A DNA stretch of 64,000 nt, from NCBI GenBank assembly GCA_025266875.1, contig JALLLT010000009.1, positions 868,001 to 932,000 of the forward strand. The letters run 5' to 3'. The stretch is from Fennellomyces sp. T-0311. Taxonomy: Eukaryota > Mucoromycota > Mucoromycetes > Mucorales > Lichtheimiaceae. The notes under the pieces were generated by a model. The model saw nothing but the letters and a program-made list of their open reading frames with translations, was not told the DNA's origin and searched no databases. Positions 12,112-24,838 of the stretch are shown piece by piece (the first letter of the stretch is position 1; each line of letters begins with the position of its first letter). A program made the translations under genes and the position numbers.

Positions 12112-13032
12112 AATTAACATCACTTGACTACCCATCGCAATTTATCTGAATGATTTAATATATTACAAGCCCAAATAAAATCAATCGGATGTCCATAATG
12201 CTAGCTGTACGTAGTATAATCTATCGAATAAACAAATTAAAAAACTGTATGTATTCCATTTTTTTTAGTCGTAACATATTGCTGTGTATCTTGTCCACGT
12301 TAAGAGTCAATGACTATGTATGGCTAGCTCGTAAGAAGCGTTTTTTTCTACTTACATTGTTACTTTCATTCCGGCGCATGGAGACAATGAATTGATATAT
12401 ATACGTAGTAGCAAAAAAAAAGTTTTCTGGGACACCGATGCCAAATTTCTATATTTGGAAACTCACGGACCAGATCAGTCGCGTGGATGGAATTTCGGGG
12501 ACTTACGGCTCAAGGCCGTTGCAGGGTAGCAGGTGAGATTACGCGGAGAATGGAACAACTGTTCATCATGTTAAGGGAATGCAGCAGCACATGAAACAAT
12601 TTCGGGCATCTTCGGTCATTGTCCTTCTGAGGCACTCATAAGGGCCTCTATGGGTTGTACCATGGATTGCAAAGAACATCAATGCTTGCGTTATCAGATC
12701 GGCTCATCGTTATATTCGGAGTCGAGTAACTCTTGTTTATCGTAGGTGGTAATGCCGGGGGTCACGTAGTATCCGTACGGACGTAGTAATAGAGGAATAT
12801 GTAGCATTCACTATAAGTAATGACACAACGTCGCGAAATTACGGTGCAATGGAGTGCCCGGATCCAGATATCCTTCAGACGTGATTTTGTCTAACTCTGG
12901 AACTGTTTCCGCTGTTTCTGTGTAGCATTATTATAAACGAAAAAAAAAGAGCGATCATATTTAACAGATTCGATAATTCACACATCCAGTTGGGGAAGAC
13001 CCTTTTTTTCTTTTCTTCCCACCCAGACACTG
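12112..13032. other. Intergenic region upstream of the ABC transporter
   Basis: About 920 bases. The first part is AT-rich 3' sequence of the homeodomain-like gene. From about 12420 to 12900 base composition becomes balanced, and the minus strand holds short open pieces (for example PYGYYVTPGITTYDK near 12780) separated by stops, which could be a decayed gene. The last 130 bases should hold the transporter promoter and leader. No family was recognised. Confidence 0.35.
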
Positions 13033-16000
13033 ATGACCGGTCACTCAGACAACCCCATCCCTTCGAACATGGCAACCGAAAAATTGGCGTCTGTGGATGT
13101 TGTTGATGATTTGGAAGCTCCAGAGACCAAAGAGATGTTTGGCCAACAAGAATCTACCAGCACGACAGCCAGTAGCGCGGGATCCAAACAGCAGAAAGAT
13201 GCCAAAAAGGAAAAAGAGCCTTCAGTTGCGATATACGAGTTGTTTCGATTCGCCAGCAAGACTGATTATTTGATGATCGCCGTAGCTATGACCGGCTCCA
13301 TCGGAATCGGTGTTATCCATCCCGTTAGGTACGACAAAAAAAAATGATGAATGCACAAGCGCTGATAATTAAGGTTTACTTTATAGCATCATTATCTTTG
13401 GTCAATTTCTCGAGGGATTATCAGGAACGTTATACACGCCAGAAGCACTGCTCGGAGCAACACTAGACATGATCCTCATCTTTGTGTATATGGGTGTGGC
13501 CGTCCTCGTAGCTGGTTACATAGCACACGCGTTTTGGGTCCTCTCTGGCGAAAATCAAGCAAGACGGATACGGCAATTGTATGTACATTCGATTCTTCGG
13601 CAAGACATGACATGGTTTGATAAGGCAGAAGAAGGATCTTTGACGACGCGACTTGCGACCGATACGCAGATGATCCAAGACGGGATATCCGAAAAGCTGG
13701 GTTTACTTGTCCAGATGGTTGCTGCAGTTATTACGGGCGTCATTGTCGCTTTCGTTAAAGGATGGCAACTGGCAGTTGTCATGCTAGCGCCTATCCCAGT
13801 ATTGGCTGGGGTTAGCACAGCCATGGGCTACTTCTATGCCAAATACACGCAGAGTACCCAGGACACGTATGCCGATGCCGGTGCCATTGCCGAGCAAGTG
13901 TTTGCAGCTATTCGGACCGTATACGCATTTTCGCTGCAACGACGCTTCTCCAAACGTTATGACCATGAACTCGAAAAGGCGTGTGCAACGGGTAGTCGGC
14001 GCGGCGTCCTTCTCGGATGCCAATTTGGTGCCTTTTTGTGTATCTTGTTCTGGAGCTACGGTCTCGCCTTCTGGTATGGTGCCAAGTTGGTCGACGAAGG
14101 CAAATTGACTGGACCCATGGTTCTCATTGCATTCTATGCCATGCTCATTGGCACAATGTCATTGCTGTCATTACCGCTTAATCTGGCTGCCGTATCAAGT
14201 GCGTGTGGTGCTGCTCATCGCATCTTTACCGTGATCGATCGAGTGCCTGACATTGATCCCGATGCTGAAAATGGAATCAAGGATGTGAAACTTAAAGGCG
14301 ACATTGAATTTTGTGACATTGACTTTTGCTATCCAACACGACCTGACATTCAAGTCTTGCAAAAGTTCAACGCACAGGTTGGCTCTGGCAAAACGATCGC
14401 ATTCGTCGGCAGCTCCGGATCCGGTAAATCGACAGTGGTACAACTACTCCAGCGATTTTATGATCCATTGGCGGGCTCCATCCTTCTTGACGGCAAAAAT
14501 CTCAAAGAGTACAATGTCAGTTGGTTGCGGCGGCAAATAGGTGTTGTCAGTCAAGAACCGGTCCTCTTCAACATGACGATTCGAAAGAACTTGCTTATGG
14601 GCACGGTTCGGAACGTCTCCGAGGAAGAAATGATCGAGGCGTGCAGAAAAGCGAATTGCCATAGTTTCATCAAACAACTTCCGAAAGGATATGATACACC
14701 AGTGGGTGAACATGGAGGCATGCTTTCGGGTGGTCAGAAGCAGCGAATCGCTATTGCCAGAGCCATCATAAAAAATCCTGCCATCTTGTTATTGGATGAG
14801 GTATGTTAGAGCTGCCCCCTATACAATTGGTTGCAATAGTAACGCACTATTTCCTAGGCTACTTCCGCTCTGGATACCCAATCCGAGCGACTCGTACAGA
14901 ATGCTCTCGATGCAGCAGCCGAAAATCGCACGACACTTGTCATTGCCCATCGTTTATCGACAATCCGCAACGCTGATATGATTATTGTTCTGAAGCAAGG
15001 TGTCGTGGTGGAACAGGGTACTCATCAACAGCTTGTCGAAAAGGATGGCGTTTACGCAGACTTGGTGCGGAAGCAGGAAATTGCTATGGAAGAGCATGAA
15101 CAGGAAGTCGAACACAACAAAACGAACGCCCAATCGAAAGAAATCATATCAACACCTGATAACGCTACATCCATCGACGACGACGACATTATCCAGCTCA
15201 AGAAAACGGCTAGTACAGTATCATCTGTGGATAGGATTGAACTAGATATTCAAAGAAAGAAAGCGGAAACGGAGTTACGAAGCAAGCAAAAGTTGCCGTT
15301 CTTGAAAGTTCTCATGGAGATGCGACCCGAATGGCTGCTCATTATCGCAGGTACTTTTGGTGCTATGATATCTGGCGCTGTCTTCCCAGTATGTTCTTTA
15401 TTACTTGCACGTGTGATCACCATCATCATCGATCCACTCGAGGAAATCAATCCTGGACCTATGGAGGGCGCCAATTTATATGGCTTTCTCTTCCTTATTG
15501 TGGGCATTGGAGCTCTACTCGGCTTTATCGTTCAAATGGCGTCATTTGAAGTGGCAGGCGAGCGGTACACAAAACGACTACGCAGCAGAATATTCAGCGC
15601 GTACATGAAGCAAGAAGTTGCCTTTTACGACGAAGAAAAGAATAACGTTGGTGCGCTCACCTCAATGTTGGCTGTTGACGCAAAACATGTAAACGAACTC
15701 ATGTCCAAGATTTGCGGTGAAGTAGCCAGCTTGATGTTCACTGGTGTCACTGGTAGGATATATTGGGTGTATTAGCTTTTGAAATTTGCATACCAACACA
15801 TATGACATAGGTTTTGTCATTGCATTTGCACATAGCTGGGCTCTAACGCTGATTGTTCTTGCATGTGTACCATTTACGGTTGCTGCAACTGCTTACGAGT
15901 CAAAGGTTGAGATGGGTTACGCAGACGATGTACAAAAAGCAAGTGTCCAAAGCGGCGAAGTTGCAGGCGAAGCCATCAAGTCTATTCGGACCGTGGCATC

Positions 16001-17184
16001 ATTGACGAAACAAGACTATTTCGAAGACAAATACGCAAAGGCAACGGAACGACCACACAAACTCGCTCAGCGCAAGGCCTATCTGGCTTCTATTGGCTAC
16101 TCATTAGGACAAGCCATCAGTCTGTTCACTCATGCAGTGGCATTTTATGGTGGTGTACGGCTCATCGAGATTGAAATGATCACCTTCCAGGATATGATGG
16201 TGGTGTTACTGGCAATCATTATTACTTCACAAAACATCGGTCGTGTCACAACGTACATGTCTGGTATTGCCAAAGCCAAATATGCCGCTTTATCTGCCTT
16301 TGAAATCATCGAACGACAACCAAAGATTGACCCTGACTTGGAAGGCATCGAACCTGAAACAGTACACGGCGACGTTTCATACGACAATGTTGTATTCCGA
16401 TACCCGACGCGCAATGTGCCCATTTTCCATGGCGATTTCAATCTCAAAGGTATGGCTGGAAAAACAATTGCACTCGTTGGTCCTAGTGGTTGCGGAAAAT
16501 CTACCACTATTGGAATGCTTCAGCGCTGGTATGATCCACAAGACGGCACGGTGAATCTCGATAATCACAATACCAAGGACTACACTTTGGCCAACCTTCG
16601 CAGTCATATGGCCCTTGTATCACAAGAACCTGTGCTTTTTGACATGAGTATTGGCGAGAACATCTGTTTTGGTGTGGACGAAAGTCGAAAGGTGACCCAG
16701 GAACACATCGAGAATGCAACCCGTGCAGCCAACATCCACAAGTTTATTACCGAATTACCGGATGGTTATGACACGCGCGTTGGTGACAAAGGTTCTCAAT
16801 TGTCAGGCGGACAGAAGCAACGCATCGCCATCGCCAGAGCGCTTATTCGGAACCCTCGCGTTCTGTTGCTGGATGAAGCGACATCGGCGCTGGATAGTGA
16901 GTCGGAAAAATTGGTGCAAACTGCAATCGACAATGTATTAGAAGAAGGCGGAAGGACCACCATCACAATTGCACATCGATTATCTACAATTCAGGTATTA
17001 CATATATTTTTACTCAAATTACTGACTTACTAAATAAGACAACCTATCCACATAATAGAACGCAGATCAAATCTGTGTAATCAAAGACGGTCGAGTTATT
17101 GAGCAAGGCACGCACTGGCAACTACTAAAATTAAATGGAGCATACACTGAACTCGTCCAGCAACAATCTCTCACAACCATTTGA
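13033..17184 (+). CDS. Full-length ABCB/MDR-type ABC transporter
   Basis: Membrane exporter with two transmembrane and two nucleotide-binding halves, 1304 residues, the usual P-glycoprotein/Ste6 size. Exons: 13033-13328, 13387-14800, 14858-15752, 15811-16994, 17059-17184. NBD1 has Walker [10 protein letters not shown] (about residue 440), signature LSGGQKQR and Walker B ILLLDE, with intron 2 placed directly after that motif. NBD2 has [28 protein letters not shown] and the H-loop IAHRLST. Both catalytic sets look complete, so both sites should hydrolyse ATP, unlike fungal Ste6 relatives with a degenerate site. A basic/acidic linker with [12 protein letters not shown] joins the halves and could be phosphorylated. 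The N-terminal 65 residues are soluble and charged. Likely roles are drug, lipid or peptide efflux at the plasma membrane; the substrate cannot be read from sequence. Confidence 0.93.
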
Positions 17185-17369
17185 TTAATATTACTACCTA
17201 CTACTTTAATTAATTATACTTCTACGTGCATAGTACTTTATTTTTATAAATATAGCTTATCAGCTTTGTATTTTGTCTAGTTAATCAACTTAATGATATG
17301 TTCTTAACACACTCCTAACTTGGCAAAAAAGCTGAAATTGGCCAATTTCTGAAATACTCACATGTAATT

Positions 17370-18780
17370 TTACTTACTACTTATCTTCGGGCTATACTTA
17401 GTGAGATCTCCAGACTGATCCTCCAGGGATACCACCGTACCTTGGAAATTCATATTGATTCCCTCTCGAGCCATATCGTGTTCCATATCATTGCTGTGAC
17501 TATGCGAACAAGGGTACGTGCACGCTAAAATGCAACCAATGACTCGTCGATATACAATTAAAAAAAGCTTACCTTAGCACTGGCAGGTGAGCTATCTACT
17601 GCAAGAACAAGCACAAGAGCAGAATCTGAAGCCATTCCATTCACAGCGTTTCCATACCATTCAAATGTTAGCTGATCGGCGCGATCTTCCAATTGCTTGA
17701 TATCGATAATACCAAGCACGCGCAAAATCGTGCCTTTTTCACCAGTTTAGCCGACTTTTTTTTTTCAAGCGCATATTCATTGATTGCGCCAAATATCATC
17801 TCCAGGTTCCACTTGAGGAGATTGATAATCATATTGTATGGAATCTTTGTTTATGTGTCACATGGCAACACCAAGTACGTGCCTTGTATTGAACGCTACC
17901 TTCAATCTCAACTTATAGACGATAGTCAACTGTTTCAATGCGATCGAGCGAGTTGATCAAGTTTTCTTCGCTATAAAGCTGATTCTCGTCATTAATGCTA
18001 CTTTGCTACCAAAGTCAGTTGAGGCCATCATGTCAGTGGGTATTACCACGCTTTACCTGACGCACACGTAACCATTCAAGAGCCACTTGAAGATAGCTTT
18101 TGTCGGATGGGGTCATGAACACATAGCCTTTGAACAATATCTACAATACCGCTTATGAGAACCGAAGCAAAAGTATCACGATCAACTCACTCGCTCCATG
18201 AGGCAGGTACCACGGTATCATGATGCATATGAAAGCTGTCACAAAGAATAAGCAAGGGGGTTACACAACTGGTTGGAGAAAACTTACTGAGTGACGAGAG
18301 ACACATCAATACTGGCAGGGTTAATTTCGTCAAAGAAGGGCAATGAGGCCAAGCGGTGGTAGGCTGGATGTATATCTGCGTCAAACTTTTCCTATAAAAT
18401 TCGAAAAAAAAAGAAAACAAGAGGAAACGATATGAATTAAAGAGTTCACTTTATAGACAGTAGTTTTTCACTGTGCCAACTGTCCTCTCTCTCACTCTCT
18501 CCATACCTCAAGTTCTGTTGGTTAAACCAGCTCACTGAGCTAGGTTGTCGGAAAGTAGAAAGAGCAGCACTGCTCACAAAGCGAAAGTAAAAACGAAAGG
18601 GGAGGGATAAGAGAGATGATAAAGCGCTCCCATGAAAGGGTGCAGGTACCAAGACTGTACTCCAGTACATAGAACTGAAGATCGGCTAGCTTCATTGCCG
18701 GTGCCAACGAGGCGTCAGTCACAACCAATCGTTTTCATCGACAATGGGGGTCTCATATCAAGTTTGCGTTTCGATGCCAT
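17370..18780 (-). pseudogene. Decayed CPSF73/Ysh1-like endonuclease copy
   Basis: Degenerate copy of the metallo-beta-lactamase/beta-CASP endonuclease that cuts pre-mRNA 3' ends. In order on the minus strand: an ATG start (18780) giving MASKRKLDMRPPLS; a frameshifted LVGTGNEASRSSVL, matching the family's LGxGNEVGRS block; FDADIHPAYHRLASLPFFDE and INPASIDVSLVT; then across an intact intron HFHMHHD where active enzymes have HFHxDH; then LFKGYVFMT and a DRIETVDY block ending in a stop near 17910. A shifted frame then shows HVLGVAM, matching GHVLGAAMF. The beta-CASP domain is missing. Sequence resumes at about 17740 with KGTILRVLGIIDIKQLEDR and DSALVLVLAVDSSPASAK, typical of the C-terminal domain. 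Stops, frameshifts, loss of the catalytic Asp and a large internal deletion make it non-functional as a nuclease. A functional Ysh1 must lie elsewhere in the genome. Confidence 0.7.
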
Positions 18781-19257
18781 TATACAGAAGACAGACATTA
18801 GTCCTGTCATTGAATTGGCTGCTTTTCCCTTGGCATAGGATTGTGAAGATCAATGTTTGATGATTGGGACATTATAGTAGCAGCCCACTTGTTGAATGTG
18901 AATGTTCGCTGTTATAATAGCAAGAGACAAAGGAGCCATTCACTATCATGCCGCTACTCTCCCTCATCCAACATCGTTGCGAGAAGTATCTACCCCTCCC
19001 TAACCACCCTCCATTATAATCCCAACCATTGCAATGCCATAAACCATAAAGTGTGCTATAATCAACTGTAAACATGGATTCTTTATCACGACTTTTGTGA
19101 ATGACAGTGCTGAATGTGTACGGCGTCCCAGAGTAGCAACATTAATCGTCCTTCCCACTGCAACCACCATAGCGTCTAATAACGACTTTGCCAAGGCCAG
19201 TTCACTTCAAGGACATCCTTCTTGGCGGTCACTGAGCAGCAGGAGATAAATCAGGAT

Positions 19258-20000
19258 TTAGAGCGCGCGTAATGGGCCAGCCTGCAACATGTATAGGCAG
19301 CATAAAAGAAAGAAAACAAAATAGGCAGGCCAGCCAAAAGGCAAGTGTTCCCAGGACGGCACCGTCTGGCATTGGCAGACTGGTTCAACGTTTGGCGTCT
19401 GCGCTTTGTGCTCACCGCCCAAGGACACAAATTTCCAAGGTGGGTATATCAGACGGTGTCTCCAGGTAATTACAGATCCTTTACTTGCGCGCACTAAAGC
19501 TGAAGCTGCTTTCTTGAGCAGGACCAGGAGTTTTGGAGACTGCCTACAGAAATTAAACAGTAGCACTGCTCTCAGGCGGTAATTATCCAAGAGATCTTAC
19601 CCATTGATCAGCGTTGCAATGGCCCGTATCCGTATAACCAGAAGTTCAAGCCTAAGGATTCGGAGAAGCGCAATGGGAAGAAACTGATCGCCAGAAATGA
19701 AAACGCATCCTTAAAACTCAAGTCAACTTATCTGTGCACCAATCAGACCTCAGCCAGTGTAGTACAAAGCGTCATGTACTTGCAACAGGATGATCAGAGT
19801 CATACTCATCACTGGTCGCCCGATGGAATGCAAGCGCAAGGGCGAACGGTGTCCAGCATACGACAGTCTCGAGTAAGGAGAATAATAAACGTCTCAACTA
19901 TGACAAGAGGATAAAGCCACAAGAGGATCTGTAAGCGGGTGACAGAAACTCTGTGCTGATGTTCTTTGTGCTGGGTGCTGCAAAAGCAGTGATACAACAC
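19258..20000 (-). pseudogene. Possible non-LTR retrotransposon tail remnant
   Basis: Two minus-strand open pieces (20000-19809 and 19590-19258) separated by stops. The second contains WRHRLIYPPWKFVSLG followed by VCQCQ....WEHLPFGWP. This recalls the C-terminal region of LINE-type reverse transcriptases, where a Cys/His cluster of the form C-x2-C...H-x-x-F-x-CP follows a Trp-rich block. The final cysteine is replaced by tryptophan. No reverse-transcriptase core (FADD-type motif) was seen, so this is at best a fragment. Family assignment is weak. Confidence 0.3.
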
Positions 20001-21217
20001 TTCTGGTATAATTATAGCGGTACTTTTGTGTTGTTATTCTGAAAACTTTGTTTCTCGGCTGCTTTTCGGCTGCGAAATGGTAAGTGCGCGTCCCTATTTG
20101 ATGAAAGAGCTACATACGCTTCGACGTACAGATCGCCAACAACGCAAATACAGCGAGTTTTGCTTTCTAGTACTATACTACACCGTAGTGGTGGTTATGT
20201 GCAATTTTAAGCCAGTGTTTATGAAGTCAATGACAGGAAAAGCGACACAAAATTTCCGTGAAGCCCCAATGTAAGTTACGCAATCAATAGTACTGGGTCG
20301 TATCATTACTCCAACAAAAGTATTGTGTATAGCGATTAGATGTCTGCAATATTTGACTGCAATACGTAACAACTGGAGAGGGAATGTGAAAAGCTCTTTA
20401 CAAGGATAAGTTCGACTTTGATACATGCATGTTCAATATGACATTCTCTTCGCGAATCGTAGAATATGTTGTCCCTGACGTTACATTTTATATAATGAGC
20501 GGATGCCTTGTAACTGGGAGCGTTGGGAGTGTGTATTATACGGCAGTAAAAGTAGCCAGTGGAGAAATTCAGAAGGTACTTAATATACTGTGATTGGCAG
20601 TTTGTGTGTATAGTGTGCCTCAAAGGTAATTGCATTCCACGTATCTTTTGTACGTTGCAGCCGAACTTGCGAAGATATTTATGAAGCTATAAACGAAACA
20701 TGATACGTTACATTTGGCATGTAAAATCGATAAGATGACGTATCTAACTTAGCTTGCACATAATCCATTGATTAAAAGGTGCTGAGTAACTGAATTCGAT
20801 TGCTTCAAAAGTTTCCGGGATGAAGACAGATCGTGACAACATAGTCGTGTTGACCACAAGGTAGTTGAAAAAGTTTGAATTTTATTTGAAAGGCTAATTG
20901 ACCTGTCCGTATAGATGTGTGGTCGCTTCCTTGCGGTACGAATATATAAATACATAGTGAAGATAGCTGATGCCATGTCTGAAAAATCCCTATTGGGAAA
21001 TAGGCAGGCCCATATGAATAAAAGTTTGATATAAAATAAAGGAACGAAAAAGAAGCTATGAACGCATAAAATGGAACGGGAAAAGGTGCTTGAGTAATGA
21101 ACCATCACAATAAGTGTGATTACCTGTGGACGCGGATGCTCGTCCTTGTAGGGCCTTTTCTGGCGCCGTTTCGTCATCATCGAACGGCTCATCTCTATGG
21201 CTCAGCTTATTGATCTT
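20001..21217. other. AT-rich interval with unassigned broken reading frames
   Basis: A plus-strand piece at 20056-20271 (with KELHTLRRTDRQQRKYS) and another around 20400-20580 (with EYVVPDVTFYIMSG and VYYTAVKVASGEIQKV) have protein-like composition but are separated by stops and shifts. They look like remnants of one or more genes of unknown family. No RNA gene was recognised. Confidence 0.3.
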
Positions 21218-21776
21218 TCAAAGGACATGCAAAAGTGCTGACCACGTTTTCTTCCATTTACTCAGTGTCAGCCTATTATTTGAACGCGGTAGGCTGCTAA
21301 AGAAATGGTTGAGGACCTGCAGCTCGTTTCGTTGGTCTGGTACTGGTCTAAATGCTTCGAAGAACTCTCGATATATTGTTCGCAGCAATGGACAGGTAGC
21401 GTAGTGCTCTCTAGAGGCTTCCACAGCACCGCATTCGCAATCCTTCAGTGGATATGAATGACGCCAATATATACGTCATTTGACCAACAGGTGTATATCT
21501 TTGGAGAAGTCGCATTGATTTGCGGTCGGAACACTGAAATGTAAACTCTTCGTCACGCTTCTTGCTATGTATCATATGCTTGTGTATGTGGAACACCGAA
21601 GCTTTGTGAAAAGCACTTGGAACGTCTTCTTTATGTAGCGCCGCGTAACTAAAATACAGAATCCGAGATTCTTGGACAGTTATCGGATAATGCAATTGGT
21701 TGTCCAGCACGTCCGTCAAGAGAAGACGAGGTACAGGACCTTCAGAATCTCTGAGAAAAAATGCTGACGGTCTCAA
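21218..21776 (-). pseudogene. Non-LTR retrotransposon (LINE) C-terminal remnant
   Basis: Two overlapping minus-strand frames (21776-21411 and 21424-21218) join by a single frameshift near 21410-21430. The joined reading has RLLQRYTPVGQMTYILASF followed by a Cys/His cluster: DCECGAVEASREH, then three residues to a Cys and CPLLRTIYREF. A C-x-CG...E..H-x3-CP cluster after an R-L-x-x-G/Y-like block is typical of the end of fungal and animal LINE ORF2 proteins. No endonuclease or reverse-transcriptase core was found nearby, so only the tail survives. The frameshift and flanking stops indicate a dead copy. Confidence 0.42.
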
Positions 21777-23732
21777 GAGAGCTCTCAGAAGAGATGGAAT
21801 ATTACAGCAGCGTTGGGAAAGAGACGGTGAAGAGTATAAAGTGGCAGCTCGACAAGGGTGAAAGCGCGGGCAGCAAGCAACAAAGTCGCAGCATAAGTCA
21901 CTTGTTGTAGGAAGAACAATGTTAAAGTATCAATTGTATCGTATGACGCAGCTCGATAAGACACAAACATGCTTAATAGCGTCAATGACATTACTGGAGG
22001 CATGCAAGGGCATAAAAGCAGCGTAAGTTTAAGTTAAGCAACCCAAACGTAAAAAAGACGGCCGAGCCTCTTGTGAAAAAGCTAGAAAAGCCAGAATTGA
22101 GTGCCACTAGTTACGACACCATTTGTGATCTCAAGCATAGCTTTTGGAGCCTCATAATGCATGGCATCGATTTTTATGTACTGGAAAAGTATATGGTAAA
22201 ACTTCGGGCAAAAGAGGAACTTGTTGACGGTACGCCTTATTGTGTCTAAGCTATTGTATAGATATCACTTACTATTTCATTATTGGTGATCAATATTTCT
22301 GGAAAGAAGAAAAGCGGTTGAAGAATTATGAGGAACATAGGTGTGAGTTCTTGATGGGCGCCGTAACCGATGTATCTCGATACACAGAAGGCCGCAGGGT
22401 GCTATTACATGGTACTTTTTGGACGTGGAAGCCTTTTTTCTTAACGTCCATGGCAGACCCTGGCTACGCTTTCCCGTTTTTTTCGTCCCATACGCATGAA
22501 AAATGCCAGATGACGTCGGAGCAGATGCATCGAATAGTGGTGCTGAAAGCGGCAACGTTGTGTCGATAGGAGAAGACGAAGATGAAGCAGTGGATAGTGG
22601 TGAACAGGAGCAAGGTGCGGCAGTTGTAATCCTGACACTGCTGGTGCTGAAGAAGAGTATTGCAGGATGGAGAACGGCGTAGTACTTGTTGGAAGTGACG
22701 AAGAGGAGAACGCACTTTAAATATTATACCTATGTCTACGTACGTATCGCTGTACCGTATTCATTCGCTTTATGATAAGTCTACCTACTTTGCCTATGCC
22801 TTTTCCCCTAAATTATGATTAAGTGACACATTATTTACCTAAACCTGTTCAACATATAGCTTTGTTGAATTGTTCACAATATACTTACGCATTCTGCTAG
22901 TTTATTCGTATGTAATTTTCCATTATGCAGCCACCATTGAAACCGGCATTGCTACTCCTCATCGATGTCACTGAAGGCGAGATGTACGAAGACATTCTAC
23001 TTGCTGCGTCTTCTGGTTGCCTTAGGTAGATTTGGAATATTTCTGCGCGAAGTAGATTCCATAGGTTTTGTATTATTTACGTGACGATACGTGATAACAA
23101 ACACTGTGAAAGCTGCAGTGCAATACAATTGGGGGGGGGGGTACGTATAGTAGAAATTGGGGGAGCGAAGTGAAGGGGGCAGCTTTTCAGCAGTTCCCCT
23201 GTTGCACTAAAGGGCCTTGCGGTGTTCTAAATGAGGCGAAAACTTATGGCACGCAGGGTGCCCTAAAAAGTAATGTCGCTACTCTAAAAAATCAAAGCCA
23301 TTCCGTAAAAGGAAGTAATTGTATATTTGTATTATAAAAACCTTGCCTTGGAGACATGGATTCTTGGAAATAGTGTACTTCTTGCTTGGTATCCTACAAC
23401 AAAAATATACCCTGCATATCATTAGATTGCTCTACTAGTTGTACCTAGTCAGTTTTGTGTGAAGAACGGTTGGGTAAATCGACAATAATTTTAAGTTTAA
23501 GCAGTCCAAAATCCCCTGAAAAAAATTTTAAGCTGGTAACCCAAGGTTTACAGTACATGTGAGAAAGTCTAATGACGTGTATTTATAACAATCGCATCTA
23601 TCTATGTGATTACGATCCATCAGGTCAATAGTCGTTTTTTGTTGTAGGAATTGTTGTTGTTGTTGCTGTTGTTGTTGTTGTTGTTGTTGCGGTTGTAGGT
23701 GACGTACTTTTACTGTTCTCGTTTCGTATGGT
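21777..23732. other. AT-rich interval with coding remnants and a G-run
   Basis: Around 22060-22230 (+) a frame reads LEKPELSATSYDTICDLKHS and onward, and at 22503-22680 (+) an acidic frame begins MPDDVGADASNSGAESG and is later shifted (an AGAEEEYCRMENG piece follows in another frame). These look like parts of one decayed gene of unknown family. An 11-base G run lies at 23131-23141. A TTG/TTGCTG microsatellite at about 23647-23693 is in the 3' region of the phosphate-carrier gene. Confidence 0.3.
23647..23693. repeat. TTG-type trinucleotide microsatellite
   Basis: Tandem TTG/TTGCTG units just downstream of the phosphate carrier stop codon (CAA/CAG on the transcribed strand). It lies in the presumed 3' UTR and is not coding. 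Confidence 0.8.
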
Positions 23733-24838
23733 TTACTTGGAGATTTCCACACCGCCAGTAGCGCCGAGAACTCTCTTGATATCACCGTAGATGGCGAACT
23801 GACCGGCAGTAAGAGTAGCAACCATGACAATACGGGGACCTAAAGAAGTAATTGTCAGTACACGTGCCCTCCTTGCAGCATCCTAGCGCTTCTAAAACTT
23901 ACCAAGACCCAAGAAAAGACCACGGGCACCCAATTGACCGGCCATCTGGATAAGACGGGAGGTAACGGACTGACCTTCACCACCGGGGGCCTTGTTGATC
24001 TTGGACAACAAAGTATCAGCGGGCTGGGAGATGATGGCAGCAGCAGTACCAGCAATGATACCAGCACCCAAGTTGACGGTGGTGACGGTGCTAGGAGCCA
24101 ACTGGTCCTTGGGGGTGGAGAGAGAAGCGTAGATCTTCTCAGCGGCAGTCTCGAAGACGACGAACTTAGCCATAGTGTAGGGGACCTGCTTGAAGAGGAT
24201 AGGACCGAAACCGGAGTAGAAGCCCTTAATGACACCCTCTTCCTTCAAGATGCGAGCGAAACCGCCAGCAAGGCCAGAGGCGAACGAGGGCTGCGAGACG
24301 AGACGAATACGGGTAGCCTCCAAGGGGCACAATGCAACATCAGCGAAGAATTCGGCAATAGCGGACGAACCGAGGTAGATAGCGGTGCGGTTCTCGCGAG
24401 CCTTATCGACACCGACGGCATCAATGAAGGTCTTCTTCCAGAACTCATAACCACCGAACTTGAAGGCACCCTGCAAGAAGTAACCAGCAGCGGTAGGACC
24501 GAAACCAGTCAACAAGGCACCAGCACCTTCGGCAGCAACGACCTGGCGGAAACCAGCAATCATACCCTAACATAGCAATTTAACGCGTCAATTTGGTTTC
24601 CTTTTCTGACGTTTGCAATCCCATTCCCTATTACCTTGTTGTAAACTTCGGGCGACAACTGGATTCTGGTCTTGACGACGTCGACGGGGGTCATGGCGCC
24701 GTGGGTGATAGCGCAGCACACAGCACCGGCGAAGGCGAAGCGAGCGTACAAGTTGGCGCCAGTGGGGGCGGGGGCGGCGTCAGCGCCAGCCGAGGGGATG
24801 AAAAAGTTCTTCTTCAAAGACTGCTGCGAGGGGAACAT
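23733..24838 (-). CDS. Mitochondrial phosphate carrier (Mir1/Pic2 type)
   Basis: Inner-membrane carrier importing phosphate with protons into the matrix for ATP synthesis. Exons 24838-24635, 24566-23903 and 23839-23733 give 324 residues, normal for SLC25A3-type proteins. The three carrier repeats show [22 protein letters not shown] and [11 protein letters not shown] signatures, and the middle repeat contains the phosphate-carrier block [20 protein letters not shown]. The N-terminus ([13 protein letters not shown]) is short. Codon use is strongly biased to C-ending codons, like the neighbouring OGDH gene, which suggests high expression. It is transcribed divergently from the E1 gene at 25579, sharing about 740 bases. 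Whether it corresponds to Mir1 or Pic2 cannot be decided here. Confidence 0.93.

Noticed and set aside
23934..24575. 213-residue plus-strand open frame over the phosphate carrier
   Set aside because: Antisense by-product of codon bias; its sequence is Gly/Ser/Thr-rich without a domain, while the opposite strand has clear carrier repeats.
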